Shown in pieces: positions 14,422-22,835 of a DNA stretch of 64,000 nucleotides. The first letter of the stretch is position 1; every line of letters starts with the position of its first letter. Made by a program: the position numbers and the translations under genes. The stretch comes from Spirilliplanes yamanashiensis (GTDB taxonomy: Bacteria > Actinomycetota > Actinomycetes > Mycobacteriales > Micromonosporaceae): NCBI RefSeq assembly GCF_016863475.1, contig NZ_BOOY01000018.1, positions 62,001-126,000 on the forward strand, given 5' to 3'. The notes under the pieces were generated by a model. The model saw only the letters and a list, made by a program, of their open reading frames with translations. It made no database searches and had not been told where the DNA came from.

Positions 14422-14925
14422 TCAACCCGCCGCACCGGTCTGCGCGCCGCGCTGGGCGCCGGCGTGCATCGCCGCGAACATCGCAGCGGCGGCGTCGGCG
14501 GTGAGTTCGGCATCGAGGATCAGCAGGTACACCTCCTCCTCCTTGGCGAAGTGCAGCCGGATGATCGCGTACAGCCCGTACAGCAGGCGCTGGCCGCTGC
14601 GCCGCTGCTCCGGGGTCGGCGGACCGTCGAGGGCATCCCGGACCTGCTGCAACTGCCGGGTCAGTTCGACCACCTCGTCGTGATCCCGTCGCATGGTCGC
14701 GGTGGCCCCCGGCGCCCCCATCGCCCGCTCGACCACGGGGTAGAGGACGGCGTCCTCCGCCTGGGCGTGCGGGATGAGGTGGTGGTGCAGGAACTCCAGC
14801 ACGTCGTCGAGCGCCCGCCGGAGACCGCCTCCGTCGCCCTCGGCGGCTTCGGCGGCGGCGCGTAGCGCCTCGATGTGCGGCAGCAGCCCCTGGTGCTCAT
14901 CGTGCAGTGGTTTCGTCACGCTCAT
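14422..14925 (-). CDS. hemerythrin-domain protein
   Basis: 167 aa from ATG 14925 (AGGAGGG nine bases upstream). It is a four-helix HHE domain: LHDEHQGLLPHIEAL, FLHHHLIPHAQAED, RRDHDEVVELT and LHFAKEEEVYLL supply the His/Glu di-iron ligands in order. Such proteins bind O2 or sense oxygen, NO or iron. It is monocistronic and faces away from the neighbouring genes. Confidence 0.85.
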   Translation of the reverse strand: MSVTKPLHDEHQGLLPHIEALRAAAEAAEGDGGGLRRALDDVLEFLHHHLIPHAQAEDAVLYPVVERAMGAPGATATMRRDHDEVVELTRQLQQVRDALDGPPTPEQRRSGQRLLYGLYAIIRLHFAKEEEVYLLILDAELTADAAAAMFAAMHAGAQRGAQTGAAG

Positions 14926-15260
14926 GGCGTCGGCCCTCCTGGGCTGGGTGATCACCTGCCATCGATCCAGGCTATGACCGCGGCCGATCGGCGCCGTAGG
15001 GCCGAAGGGCCGTCATGTCCGGCGTCGTGACGGCCCGGGATCGCTGGGCCCGTCTGCCGTGCGGGCCGGGTGCCCGCGCCCGGCGTGGTCGCCGGGCCGC
15101 TGCGCTCAGGACCGCCGGGTGAGGCGACGCCTGCGTGATCGGCGCCGATCAACACCGGCTGATCAACGTCGCCGGCAACCTGCTGCGAGGGTCGTCCGCC
15201 GCCGGCGGGGACGGTGGGCACAATCTGCCGGCGTGCGGCGGACCGTCCCACCACTGGCAC
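14926..15260. other. non-coding interval with a 16-base palindrome
   Basis: No gene is supported here. It contains the perfect palindrome TGATCGGCGCCGATCA at 15136-15151 and a related CCGATCGGCGCCG nearer the hemerythrin gene, possibly operator sites for that gene. Confidence 0.5.
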
Positions 15261-15854
15261 TCAGCTGAGCCAGGTGTTGCGGCATACAAGCGGCGTCGCC
15301 GTCCACGGGCGGCCGAAACCCCAGGTGTTGCCGGCCCTCAGGAGGGCCAGGACGACCAGGACGGCGGCGTAGATCAGGTGGTCGTCCATGAACGGGTTCG
15401 TCTCCGGCGGCAGGACCGCGGTCCACAGGAGGACGGTCAGCAGCGCCCCGGCGGCCGCGGCGATCCGCATGCCGATGCCGAGCAGGGCGGCCATGAACAG
15501 CGCATCCGCGACGACACTGCCGGCGATGGCGTTGTAGAGGCCGGTGAACGGGCCGGTGGCCGCCTTGCCGAGGAACCCAGCCGTGGGGCTGCCGCCGTCG
15601 ATCCACCCGTTCGCGCCGGTGGTGCCGCGGCCGAGGCCGAACAGCTTGTCCAGGAACGCCCACAGGAACACCCAGCCGAGGGCGAGGCGGATACCGGCCA
15701 GCACATATCGCGCCGCGGTGGCCGCTCGTGGCGACACCGCGAACGCGCGGTCCGGTCCCACAGGCGATCGGGAGGTGCCGGGTACCGGTCGCCCGGCGGT
15801 GACCAGGCGACTGACGGGGGCGGGGGTCTCGCGACCGTTGGCGATGTCGACCAT
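15261..15854 (-). CDS. DoxX-family membrane protein
   Basis: 197 aa from ATG 15854 (AAGGA about ten bases upstream; GTG 15863 sits too close to it). Four membrane segments; the first reads AARYVLAGIRLALGWVFLWAFLDK in two halves with the conserved Arg and Lys of DoxX/DoxD proteins, and the C-terminus has HLIYAAVLVVLALL. The family is linked to quinone-coupled thiosulfate oxidation or membrane redox stress. The actual role is unknown. Next to the hemerythrin gene a redox-stress link is plausible. Confidence 0.75.
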   Translation of the reverse strand: MVDIANGRETPAPVSRLVTAGRPVPGTSRSPVGPDRAFAVSPRAATAARYVLAGIRLALGWVFLWAFLDKLFGLGRGTTGANGWIDGGSPTAGFLGKAATGPFTGLYNAIAGSVVADALFMAALLGIGMRIAAAAGALLTVLLWTAVLPPETNPFMDDHLIYAAVLVVLALLRAGNTWGFGRPWTATPLVCRNTWLS

Positions 15855-16215
15855 CGCGTTCACATTCCTTCGTGTTGCTCATGGTGCACGATCCGCGGCG
15901 CGTCGAGCGCGCGACGGATGGATCAGCACGGTGCCCGCTGGAGCCGGATCGGCATGCTGGATCGACGGCCCTGGAAGGGCGAAGGCGGCGGTGGGCTCAC
16001 GCCACCGGGGGCCCGGCCTCGGCCAACCGCAGCTCGTGGTGCGTTTCAGGACCAGCGATCCGGCCGGCCCGGCGTCGGCCGTTTCGCCGGAGGCACGCCC
16101 GCGACCGGCTGCTGGGAGCGCGAGAGGCGTACAGTTGAGGTGTCGCTCTGGACCCCGGTGGCAGGCATTCCCCCGCCAGTGGGATGCACCGCACAACGGA
16201 GAGGCGGCGGTTGTC
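15855..16215. other. intergenic interval, nothing recognised
   Basis: 361 bases between divergent genes. Several short open frames occur, but none has a ribosome binding site or recognisable product. Promoters for both neighbours must lie here. Confidence 0.5.
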
Positions 16216-16620
16216 GTGACCGCAGCACAGGACCACCAAGACGCCCCCACGCCGGACGACGACCACACCGGGCACTCCGACGGCACACCACCGGCGCAGG
16301 CCGGGACGGCTGTGCCGCGTTCGCGGACCGGCGGCCTCTGGGTGGCCGCCGTCGCCTTCGCCGCCGTGCTCCTGCTGCTTCTGATCTTCGTGTTGCAGAA
16401 CGGCCAGCGGGTCGACGTGTCCTTCCTCGGCATCCACGGAAGCCTGCCGCTGGGCGTGGCGCTGCTGCTGGCCGCCGTCTTCGGCGTGCTCCTCGTCGCG
16501 CTTCCCGGCACCGCCCGGATCGTGCAGCTCCGGATGCTCGGCCGCCGTCGCGGCCGGCGCACGGCAGGCACCCCGCCGATCGACCGGGAACCGCCGCGGG
16601 AGGACCCGGCGCGCCGGTGA
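16216..16620 (+). CDS. LapA-domain (DUF1049) membrane protein
   Basis: 134 aa from GTG 16216 (GGAGAGG about ten bases upstream). An acidic, disordered N-terminus of about 40 residues precedes two close membrane helices; the LLLLIFVLQNGQRVDVSFLG stretch is the LapA signature. A basic tail ends the protein. LapA-type proteins act in envelope or lipid assembly in Gram-negatives; in actinobacteria their role is unclear. Confidence 0.8.
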   Translation: MTAAQDHQDAPTPDDDHTGHSDGTPPAQAGTAVPRSRTGGLWVAAVAFAAVLLLLLIFVLQNGQRVDVSFLGIHGSLPLGVALLLAAVFGVLLVALPGTARIVQLRMLGRRRGRRTAGTPPIDREPPREDPARR

Positions 16621-16717
16621 CCGTACCGGTCCCCCTCAGGCCGGCCCGCGTACCCCGGGCCGGCGCCCACCACCGGTGGCGCCCGCGTCACCCCGATTCC
16701 CGTCAGGACGGCCCGCC

Positions 16718-17275
16718 ATGACCAGCATCACCGCACGCGCCACCATCGTGGCGCCCACAGCGTCGTCGTCACCGCCTCGCCTGACCCTCGCCCCCGTCCG
16801 GGCCGGCCGGGCGGTGCTGGACGGCGCGTGGTGGCCCCGATCCCTCGACCCCGGCACGGAACTCCGCGGACTCGTCCGGGCCCTGTCCGTCCGCTACGGA
16901 CCGATCCGCCACCTCATGCTCAACAGCGTCACCTGGGACACCCGGCCCCGCCGGCTGGCGATCGGCGACGGGGCGGTGGTGCGGGTGGGCTGGTTCGCGA
17001 GCGTCGATCCGGCCGTGGTGATCGCCACGACCCACGCCGGCGACCAGATCGACCTGCTCGTGGTCCCGCCGCGGACCGCGCCCGCGGCGGCCGCCGTCGC
17101 GATGGCCGCGGCGGCGGACCCGGCCGACCTCAGGCGTGCCTCGGCGATCCTCGCCGCGATGCCGGCGGCGCCGGTCCCCGGGGACGGGGCGGACGAGCAA
17201 CCGGTCTGGGACGACGAAGGCGGCCACACCGCGGACCGCCCGGACCGTGCCACCCACCGAAGCGCGGAGAGCTGA
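16718..17275 (+). CDS. DUF5994-family protein
   Basis: 185 aa. The AGRAVLDGAWWPRSLD motif near residue 30, the central VRVGWFASVDP and the QIDLLVVPPRT strand match the actinobacterial DUF5994 pattern. No catalytic motif is apparent. An acidic tail of about 25 residues follows. It is followed one base later by a 35-codon ORF. Function unknown. Confidence 0.7.
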   Translation: MTSITARATIVAPTASSSPPRLTLAPVRAGRAVLDGAWWPRSLDPGTELRGLVRALSVRYGPIRHLMLNSVTWDTRPRRLAIGDGAVVRVGWFASVDPAVVIATTHAGDQIDLLVVPPRTAPAAAAVAMAAAADPADLRRASAILAAMPAAPVPGDGADEQPVWDDEGGHTADRPDRATHRSAES

Positions 17276-17276
17276 C

Positions 17277-17384
17277 ATGCACCGGTCGGGCACCACGGCA
17301 GCACGCGGACGGCTCGAGGTGTTCGTCGTGGCGATGATCCTGCTCCTGCCTCAGTTGCTCACCGTGCTGCTGGGCGGCGACTGA
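17277..17384 (+). CDS. 35-aa single-pass membrane peptide
   Basis: The ATG follows the DUF5994 stop by one base and has GGAGAG seven to eight bases upstream. A basic N-terminus (HRSGTTAARGR) precedes one hydrophobic helix (VFVVAMILLLPQLLTVLLGG). Probably co-expressed with the upstream gene; function unknown. Confidence 0.5.
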   Translation: MHRSGTTAARGRLEVFVVAMILLLPQLLTVLLGGD

Positions 17385-17447
17385 GCTGGACGGAGCCCGC
17401 CGGCGGCCACGTCCCGCTCCCACCCACCAGCACCGCGAGGAGTACGA

Positions 17448-17660
17448 ATGAACGACACCGTGTACGTGGACAAGACCGAGGTGATCGCGCAGCTGCGCGA
17501 GCGGCGGCTGCACGCCAGGGCGCTGTGGGTCGACCGGGAGTTCCCGGGGCTCATCGACGCCGGCAGGAACCAGTCGCTGTTGCGGATGCTCGGCATCGAT
17601 GTGGACGCCGTGACGGCCGGGGAACTGACGGCACCGTCCTCATCGGCCGGGAACCGGTGA
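17448..17660 (+). CDS. 70-aa hypothetical protein
   Basis: Good GAGGAG eight bases before ATG 17448. The predicted product is a short helical protein (VIAQLRERRLHARALWVDRE) without membrane segment or known motif. The helical repeat and charged face could serve protein binding. I do not recognise a family. Confidence 0.55.
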   Translation: MNDTVYVDKTEVIAQLRERRLHARALWVDREFPGLIDAGRNQSLLRMLGIDVDAVTAGELTAPSSSAGNR

Positions 17661-17692
17661 CCGGACGCGGGCGGCCCGTCCGGGCGGCGGTG

Positions 17693-18163
17693 TCACGACC
17701 GCGCCGTTCCCGGCCCTCGGCCGCATGTGCGGCCGGCGAGGGTGAGCCCTGCCGCAGCCGCACGGATCGGGGCGTCGCCGTTGCCCAGTAACGCGGTGAG
17801 CTCGAGCAGGGTGTGCTCGTCGTGGCCGGTCCCGTCGAGCGGCTGCCCGTCCCCGGACCGCGTCCGGTCGTCGACGCGCCGGGCGATGATGGACAGGATC
17901 CAGGCCCACGTCTCGTGCCCCTGAGGGTCGGGGTGGTGGCCGGCGAGGTGCCAGATCTCCACGAATGTCGACCGGGTCACTGCCCGCGCGTCGGCCGGCG
18001 GCAACTGGCCGACGGCGCAGCGCCACACTCGCAGGGCCAGCATCGTGTACAGCGACCGGAACGCCAGGCGGTCGTGGTCCGCGACACGGGCGACGAGATC
18101 GTTCATCCGGGCCTCGCGGCGACCCGCGAGGTGGATGGTTGCAGGGTCCGACGGCTTGACCAT
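17693..18163 (-). CDS. truncated ECF-like sigma factor (region 2 only)
   Basis: 156 aa from ATG 18163, chosen for the CCGGAG six bases upstream. Residues about 20-100 look like sigma region 2 (FRSLYTMLALRVWRC, TRSTFVEIWHLAGHH, TWAWILSIIARRVDDRTR). The remaining C-terminus is Ala/Gly-rich and shows no region 4 helix-turn-helix. It may therefore be a regulatory sigma2-only protein or a shortened gene. It is divergent from the first GAF-ANTAR gene. Confidence 0.6.
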   Translation of the reverse strand: MVKPSDPATIHLAGRREARMNDLVARVADHDRLAFRSLYTMLALRVWRCAVGQLPPADARAVTRSTFVEIWHLAGHHPDPQGHETWAWILSIIARRVDDRTRSGDGQPLDGTGHDEHTLLELTALLGNGDAPIRAAAAGLTLAGRTCGRGPGTARS

Positions 18164-18405
18164 GATGCGCTCCGGCTGTGTCTCATCACTCACGGACGCG
18201 CCGCCATGGTCCGGAGCGGCAGACAGGACCGATGCTAGCCGTTCCGACCGGCCCGGGCGCCGCCGGACGGCACGTCCACCCGAACGGGTCGCCTGACCGG
18301 TCCGGGCGCGGCCGCGGGTCCGGTGCGGGAGTACGGTGACACCGTCGGCCTTCGCGGGCACGCCGCCCGTGTTCGTCGGCATCCAGCGGAAGGTGCGGGG
18401 ATGTC

Positions 18406-19116
18406 ATGAGCAACCCCGGCGATCGCGTCGCGGCGGTCCGGCGCCTGATCGCCGAACAGCCGCCCCGCCCGGGCGGCCAGGGCCTGCTGCAACGGGTGTG
18501 CCGGGCCGCGGCGGGAGCCCTGACAGCGTCGGGTGCGGGGGTCAGCGTGATGACCGCGGACGGGACCCGCGGCATCAGTGCGGCCTCGGATCCGGCCAGC
18601 GAACACGTCGAGGAGCTGCAGTTCGTCCTCGGCGAGGGCCCGTGCATCGACGCGTTCACCACAGCTCGCCCGGTGCTGGTCGCGAACCTGGCCGACGGCG
18701 CGACGCGACGCTGGCCGGCGTACGCCCCCCTCGCCCAGGAGGGCGGCCTGCGGGCGGTGTTCGCGTTCCCCCTGCAGATCGGCGCCGCCCGCCTCGGTGT
18801 CCTCGACGTCTACCGCGACCGCGCCGGCGCCCTGACCAGCGACGAGATCGCCTGCGCCCTCACTTTCGCCGACGTCATCGTCGACGTGCTGCTCGACCGC
18901 CACCCCGACGCCGGCACACCCGACGCCACCGACGCGGTGGCGTACCGCGCGGAGCTGTTCCAGGCCCAGGGCATGGTCATGGTGCAACTCGGCGTCGCGA
19001 TCGATGAGGCCATGGCCCGCCTCCGCGCCCGCGCCTACGCCGAGGACCGGCCGCTCGGCGACGTCGCGCGCGACGTCGTCGCAGGCCGCCTCCAGCTGGA
19101 CCCAGACCTACCGTGA
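18406..19116 (+). CDS. GAF-ANTAR domain regulator 1
   Basis: 236 aa. A GAF sensor domain (about 25-160; the GEGPCIDAFTTARPV motif is typical) is followed by an ANTAR RNA-binding domain (about 180-230; AELFQAQGMVMVQLGVAIDEA). ANTAR proteins bind paired hairpins in nascent RNA and prevent termination. It lies 34 bases before a second GAF-ANTAR gene, so the two are probably one transcript. Signal and RNA targets are unknown. Confidence 0.85.
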   Translation: MSNPGDRVAAVRRLIAEQPPRPGGQGLLQRVCRAAAGALTASGAGVSVMTADGTRGISAASDPASEHVEELQFVLGEGPCIDAFTTARPVLVANLADGATRRWPAYAPLAQEGGLRAVFAFPLQIGAARLGVLDVYRDRAGALTSDEIACALTFADVIVDVLLDRHPDAGTPDATDAVAYRAELFQAQGMVMVQLGVAIDEAMARLRARAYAEDRPLGDVARDVVAGRLQLDPDLP

Positions 19117-19150
19117 TCAACCGACCGTCCCGACGATGCCGGAGGCAGGC

Positions 19151-19879
19151 ATGACCACCCTTTCCGCCCAGCGCCTGGCGGCAACGTTCGTCGACGTCGC
19201 CGACACCCTGATCGACGAGTTCGACCTCGTCGAGTTTCTGCACATGGTGGCCGACCGGACGGCGACGCTCGTCGGGGCGGCGTCCGCCGGGGTGATGCTG
19301 GCCGACGAGCGCGGCCGGCTCGAGTTCATGGCCGCCTCCGACGAGAACGCCATGATGCTGGAACTGTTCCAGCTGCAGAACAGCGAAGGCCCGTGCCTGG
19401 AGGCGTTCCGGACCGGCCGGCCCGTCGTCAACGTCGACCTGGGCGGCGCGGCCGACCGGTGGCCGCTGTTCGCCCCGCGGGCGACCGCGGCGGGTTTCGC
19501 GTCGGTGCACGCGTTCCCGCTGCGGCTGCGGCGCCAGGTGATCGGGGCGCTGAACGTCTTCGGCACCCCCACCGGCGGCGGGTTCGACGAGGCGGACGTG
19601 CCCGTCGTGCAGGCGCTCGCCGACATCGCCACCATCGGCGTGCTGCAGGAGCGCGCCATCCGCCACGGCGAGATCCTCACCGAGCAGTTGCAGGGCGCCC
19701 TGAACAGCCGCATCGTCATCGAACAGGCGAAGGGCGCCGTGGCACAGGCGCACGGCGTCAGCGTGGACGAGGCGTTCGGCATGATCCGGGCCTTCGCGCG
19801 GCGGCGCAACCGGCGGCTGACGGACCTCGCGCGGACGATCGTCACCGACCCGGCGACGCTGCGCGCGCTGAGCCGGTGA
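19151..19879 (+). CDS. GAF-ANTAR domain regulator 2
   Basis: 242 aa from ATG 19151 (GGAGG five bases upstream). GAF domain about 15-160 with NSEGPCLEAFRTGRPV, ANTAR domain about 180-235 with SRIVIEQAKGAVAQAHGVS. Only partly similar to its neighbour, so the pair is more likely two sensors than a recent duplication. Expected role: antitermination in response to a small ligand or redox signal. Confidence 0.87.
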   Translation: MTTLSAQRLAATFVDVADTLIDEFDLVEFLHMVADRTATLVGAASAGVMLADERGRLEFMAASDENAMMLELFQLQNSEGPCLEAFRTGRPVVNVDLGGAADRWPLFAPRATAAGFASVHAFPLRLRRQVIGALNVFGTPTGGGFDEADVPVVQALADIATIGVLQERAIRHGEILTEQLQGALNSRIVIEQAKGAVAQAHGVSVDEAFGMIRAFARRRNRRLTDLARTIVTDPATLRALSR

Positions 19880-20006
19880 CCCGCTCGGCGGCAGGCCGGG
19901 GGCATTGGCACACCCGCCGGCTTGCCGCGGTCGGGACATCGGCGAAGGGTTGAGCCGACCCCGACCCGGGACCCCGGTCGTCACCTCACCGGGACCGGCG
20001 GTCCTG

Positions 20007-20371
20007 ATGCGATGCCCGCGCAGCGACACAGCGCTCGTGACCGCGGCGGCCACGCTGATGGTTCTGGCAACGCCCGCGGCCGCCTCGGCGGAGCGGCCCG
20101 ACGCCGACGGCCGCCACGTCGCGGTGGTGTCGTCCGTCGCCGACCCCGGCCCGGTGACTCCGACGACGCCGAGGACGTCTTCGTCCACGACCGGCGCACC
20201 GGCACCACCCGCCGGGTCAGCGTCTCCACCGCCGACACCGAGGCGAACGGGCGCAGCCTCGGCCCGGCCCTGACGGCGAACGGCCACTACGTCGCCTTCC
20301 ACACCGACGCAGCCGACGTCGCGCCGGGCGACACGAACGCCGCTCAGGACGTGTTCGCGCGCCGCCTGTGA
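20007..20371 (+). pseudogene. frameshifted, shortened beta-propeller (PD40-like) secreted protein
   Basis: An ATG at 20007 opens a signal peptide (LVTAAATLMVLATPAAASA) followed by DGRHVAVVSSVADPGP. The frame is then lost, and the continuation (GDSDDAEDVFVHDRRTGTTR, then ANGHYVAFHTDAADVAPGD) lies in another frame, open to a TGA at 20371. The two pieces join into WD40-like PD40 repeats, but only about two remain of the usual six or more. Both a frameshift and truncation are needed to explain it. Confidence 0.65.
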
Positions 20372-20466
20372 CGGGCTCGGTGGCTACCTCGTCCTGCAGG
20401 TAGCCACCACCGTCGGCGCTCGACGGGCGTGCAACCAACCCTTCTGCCCCGCCGGTACACCCGTGG

Positions 20467-21351
20467 TCAGGCTGCCCGGGCGCCGGCCCGGTCGAGAAGT
20501 GCCTGGAGCATCAGCGCGCGGCGCACGTCGAGCGGGTGCGGCACGCCGTCGCGGACGGCGGTCGCGAACTCCGCGCGCAGCACGGGCCAGCACTGTGCGT
20601 GGTCGACCGTCGCGAAGTCGAGCGCCAGCGTGCCGCCGGGTCCGAACAGCTCGATCCCGGCCCGGGAGGACGGCAGCCCGACGGCGCCCGACAGCGACAG
20701 CTGGCTGACCGCCCCGCCGCGGTGCGCGCAGGTCAGCTCGACCCAGCGGCGGCCGTCGCCGACAGCGTGCACCTCCTCGACGGGCCCGAGGGCGGCGTCG
20801 GCGAGGTCCAGCAGGTGCGGGCCCAGGTCGGGCAGCGCGCCGTGGGTCAGCCGCCAGCCGGTCGCCATCGCGCCGCCCAGGAACGCGCCGTGCAGGTAGC
20901 AGGCACGGGCGCCGGACGCGTCGAAGGTCGCGGCGTCGGCGAGGAAGGCCCGGGTGGTCGGGTGGTAGCGCTTGGTCAGCACGAGCTGGGTGACCACGCC
21001 GTGCTCCGCGACGGCGTCGGCGACGGCGCGGGCCCCGGCGAGGTTGAGCGCGAGGGGCTTCTCCAGCAGCAGCGCCTTGCCCGCCGCGGCGGCCCGGGGC
21101 GCCAGTTCGGCCTGCACGTCCGGCGGGACGGCGAAGGCGACGGCCTCGCACCGGTCGAGCAGCTCGGCGTACGAGCCGGCGGCGTGGGTGCCCAGCCGGG
21201 CGGCGAGCTGGGCGGCGGCCTCCGGGCGGCGGGCCCAGACAGCCGCCAGCCGGGTCTCCGGGCCCGCGGCGAGCATGGGGCCGTGCATCGTTCCCGCCCA
21301 GGGGCCGGCGCCGACCAGCCCGACCTCGATCGTGCGCGTGCCGGGTTCCAT
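20467..21351 (-). CDS. Gfo/Idh/MocA-family oxidoreductase
   Basis: 294 aa from ATG 21351 (GGAGGA eight bases upstream). An N-terminal Rossmann motif (VGLVGAGPWAGTMHG) precedes the EKPLALN catalytic-lysine motif (about residue 95) typical of the family. It is slightly shorter than the usual 330-380 aa. NAD(P)-dependent oxidation of a sugar or cyclitol is expected. It starts 30 bases after the ROK regulator stop, so both are probably one transcript, divergent from the glycoside genes. Confidence 0.82.
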   Translation of the reverse strand: MEPGTRTIEVGLVGAGPWAGTMHGPMLAAGPETRLAAVWARRPEAAAQLAARLGTHAAGSYAELLDRCEAVAFAVPPDVQAELAPRAAAAGKALLLEKPLALNLAGARAVADAVAEHGVVTQLVLTKRYHPTTRAFLADAATFDASGARACYLHGAFLGGAMATGWRLTHGALPDLGPHLLDLADAALGPVEEVHAVGDGRRWVELTCAHRGGAVSQLSLSGAVGLPSSRAGIELFGPGGTLALDFATVDHAQCWPVLRAEFATAVRDGVPHPLDVRRALMLQALLDRAGARAA

Positions 21352-21380
21352 CGGGCGGTCCTCCCAGGAGTGGGGTGCGG

Positions 21381-22589
21381 TCAGCGGAGGGCGGGCACGG
21401 GCGCCGGCATCGTGCGGGCGAGCTCGGCGTCGACGGCGGCGGGGGCGTACACCCGGTCGACGACCATGGCGTGCCCGCCGGCCACCGCCGAGCGGGGGCC
21501 CAGCAGGCTCGCGGTAACCTGCAGGTGGCGGGTCGAGCGGGGCAGCGCGCGCTGGTAGAGCGTCTCGCGGACGCCGGTGACGAAGTGGATGTCGGCCAGG
21601 TCGCCGGCGATGACGAGCACCGCCGGGTTGAGCAGGCAGACGACGGTGGCCAGCACCTCCCCGACGAGCTTGCCCGCCGTCCGGGCGAGCTGGGCCGCCT
21701 CGGCGTGGCCGGAGCGGATCCGCTCGATCAGCTCGGCGCCCGACGACGTGGGTGTGCCCGCCGCGGTGAGCCGCTGGGCCAGCGCGAGCCCGCTGGCCAC
21801 CGCCGCCAGGCAGCCGTGCAGGCCGCACTCGCAGCGGGCCTCGGGATAGTCGTGCAGCGGGATGTGGCCGATGTCGCCGGCGCCGCCGTCGATGCCGCGG
21901 TACACCTGCCCGTCGACGACCACGCCGGCGCTGATGCCGGTCGCCACCTTCACCAGGACCAGCGCCGGGCAGTCGGGATAGTGGACGGTCTGCTCCCCCA
22001 GCGCCATCAGGTTGGCGTCGTTGTCGACGAAGACCGGGCGGTCCCAGGTGCCGCGCAGCCGGTCGGCGATGGGGTAGCCGTCCCAGCCCGGCATGATCGG
22101 CGGCTGGGTGACCATGCCGGCGTCGAACTCGACCGGGCCGGGGACGCCGACGCCGATGCCGCGCACCCGGCCGGCGTCCTGGCCGGTCCGGGCCAGCAGC
22201 CGGCGGAACGCGGCGTCGACCCAGCCCAGCACCGGCTCCGGCCCTTCGCCGATCTTGATGGGCTCGTGCTCCTCGGCGAGCGCCCGCCCGCCGAGGTCCA
22301 CGACGGCGGCCCGGGCGTGGTTCCCGCCGAGGTCGGCGACCAGCACCGTGCCGTGCCCGTTGTCGACCTCCAGCAGCTCGGCCGGCCGGCCGCCGGTGGA
22401 CTCGTCGACCCCCGAGGCGCGCAGGTACCCCGCCGCGCGGAGCAGGTCGATGCGCTGGGTGATGGTCGACCGGGACAATCCCGTGTAGAGCTGCAGCTCG
22501 CCGCGGGTCCGCGCGCGCCCGGTGCGGACGAGCCACAGCAGGTGCCCCGCCGAGTTCTGGTTGCCGTCCGGCCTAACCCTCGTCGGCAC
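21381..22589 (-). CDS. ROK-family transcriptional regulator
   Basis: 402 aa from GTG 22589. N-terminal winged helix (about 12-60; TRGELQLYTGLSRSTITQRI) followed by a ROK sugar-binding/kinase-like domain: VLVADLGGNHARAAVVD phosphate loop, GIGVGVPGPV, VFVDNDANLMALGE, and the zinc motif CECGLHGC (about residue 265). The DxGG loop is intact, but most members of this size are repressors (XylR/NagC type). Divergent from the dehydrogenase gene, it is the likely regulator of the 22836-27776 cluster. Confidence 0.88.
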   Translation of the reverse strand: MPTRVRPDGNQNSAGHLLWLVRTGRARTRGELQLYTGLSRSTITQRIDLLRAAGYLRASGVDESTGGRPAELLEVDNGHGTVLVADLGGNHARAAVVDLGGRALAEEHEPIKIGEGPEPVLGWVDAAFRRLLARTGQDAGRVRGIGVGVPGPVEFDAGMVTQPPIMPGWDGYPIADRLRGTWDRPVFVDNDANLMALGEQTVHYPDCPALVLVKVATGISAGVVVDGQVYRGIDGGAGDIGHIPLHDYPEARCECGLHGCLAAVASGLALAQRLTAAGTPTSSGAELIERIRSGHAEAAQLARTAGKLVGEVLATVVCLLNPAVLVIAGDLADIHFVTGVRETLYQRALPRSTRHLQVTASLLGPRSAVAGGHAMVVDRVYAPAAVDAELARTMPAPVPALR

Positions 22590-22835
22590 CGGCCCTCAGC
22601 CCCTCGGTCGGCAAGCGTGCAGCAGCGCAGCGGTTCGTCACGGGCCGTAGCCTAGGGACGACGCGTCGCCGGGGTGGCGTTTGACGAGCCCGGCGCGCGC
22701 ACACCACCCAATCGATGGCTTCGCGGGGAGCCGCCCGGCACTAATGACCGGCGGCCAGGCATAAGTCCCCGGCGGGTTGGCGCAAGTATCCGGGTTCTGC
22801 TGCGCACGGCGTCCACTTCGGGGTGAGATGACCCG

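Noticed and set aside
15872-16138. Small plus-strand ORF starting MLLMVHDPRR
   Set aside because: No ribosome binding site, no domain, and composition like the other non-coding frames in the interval.
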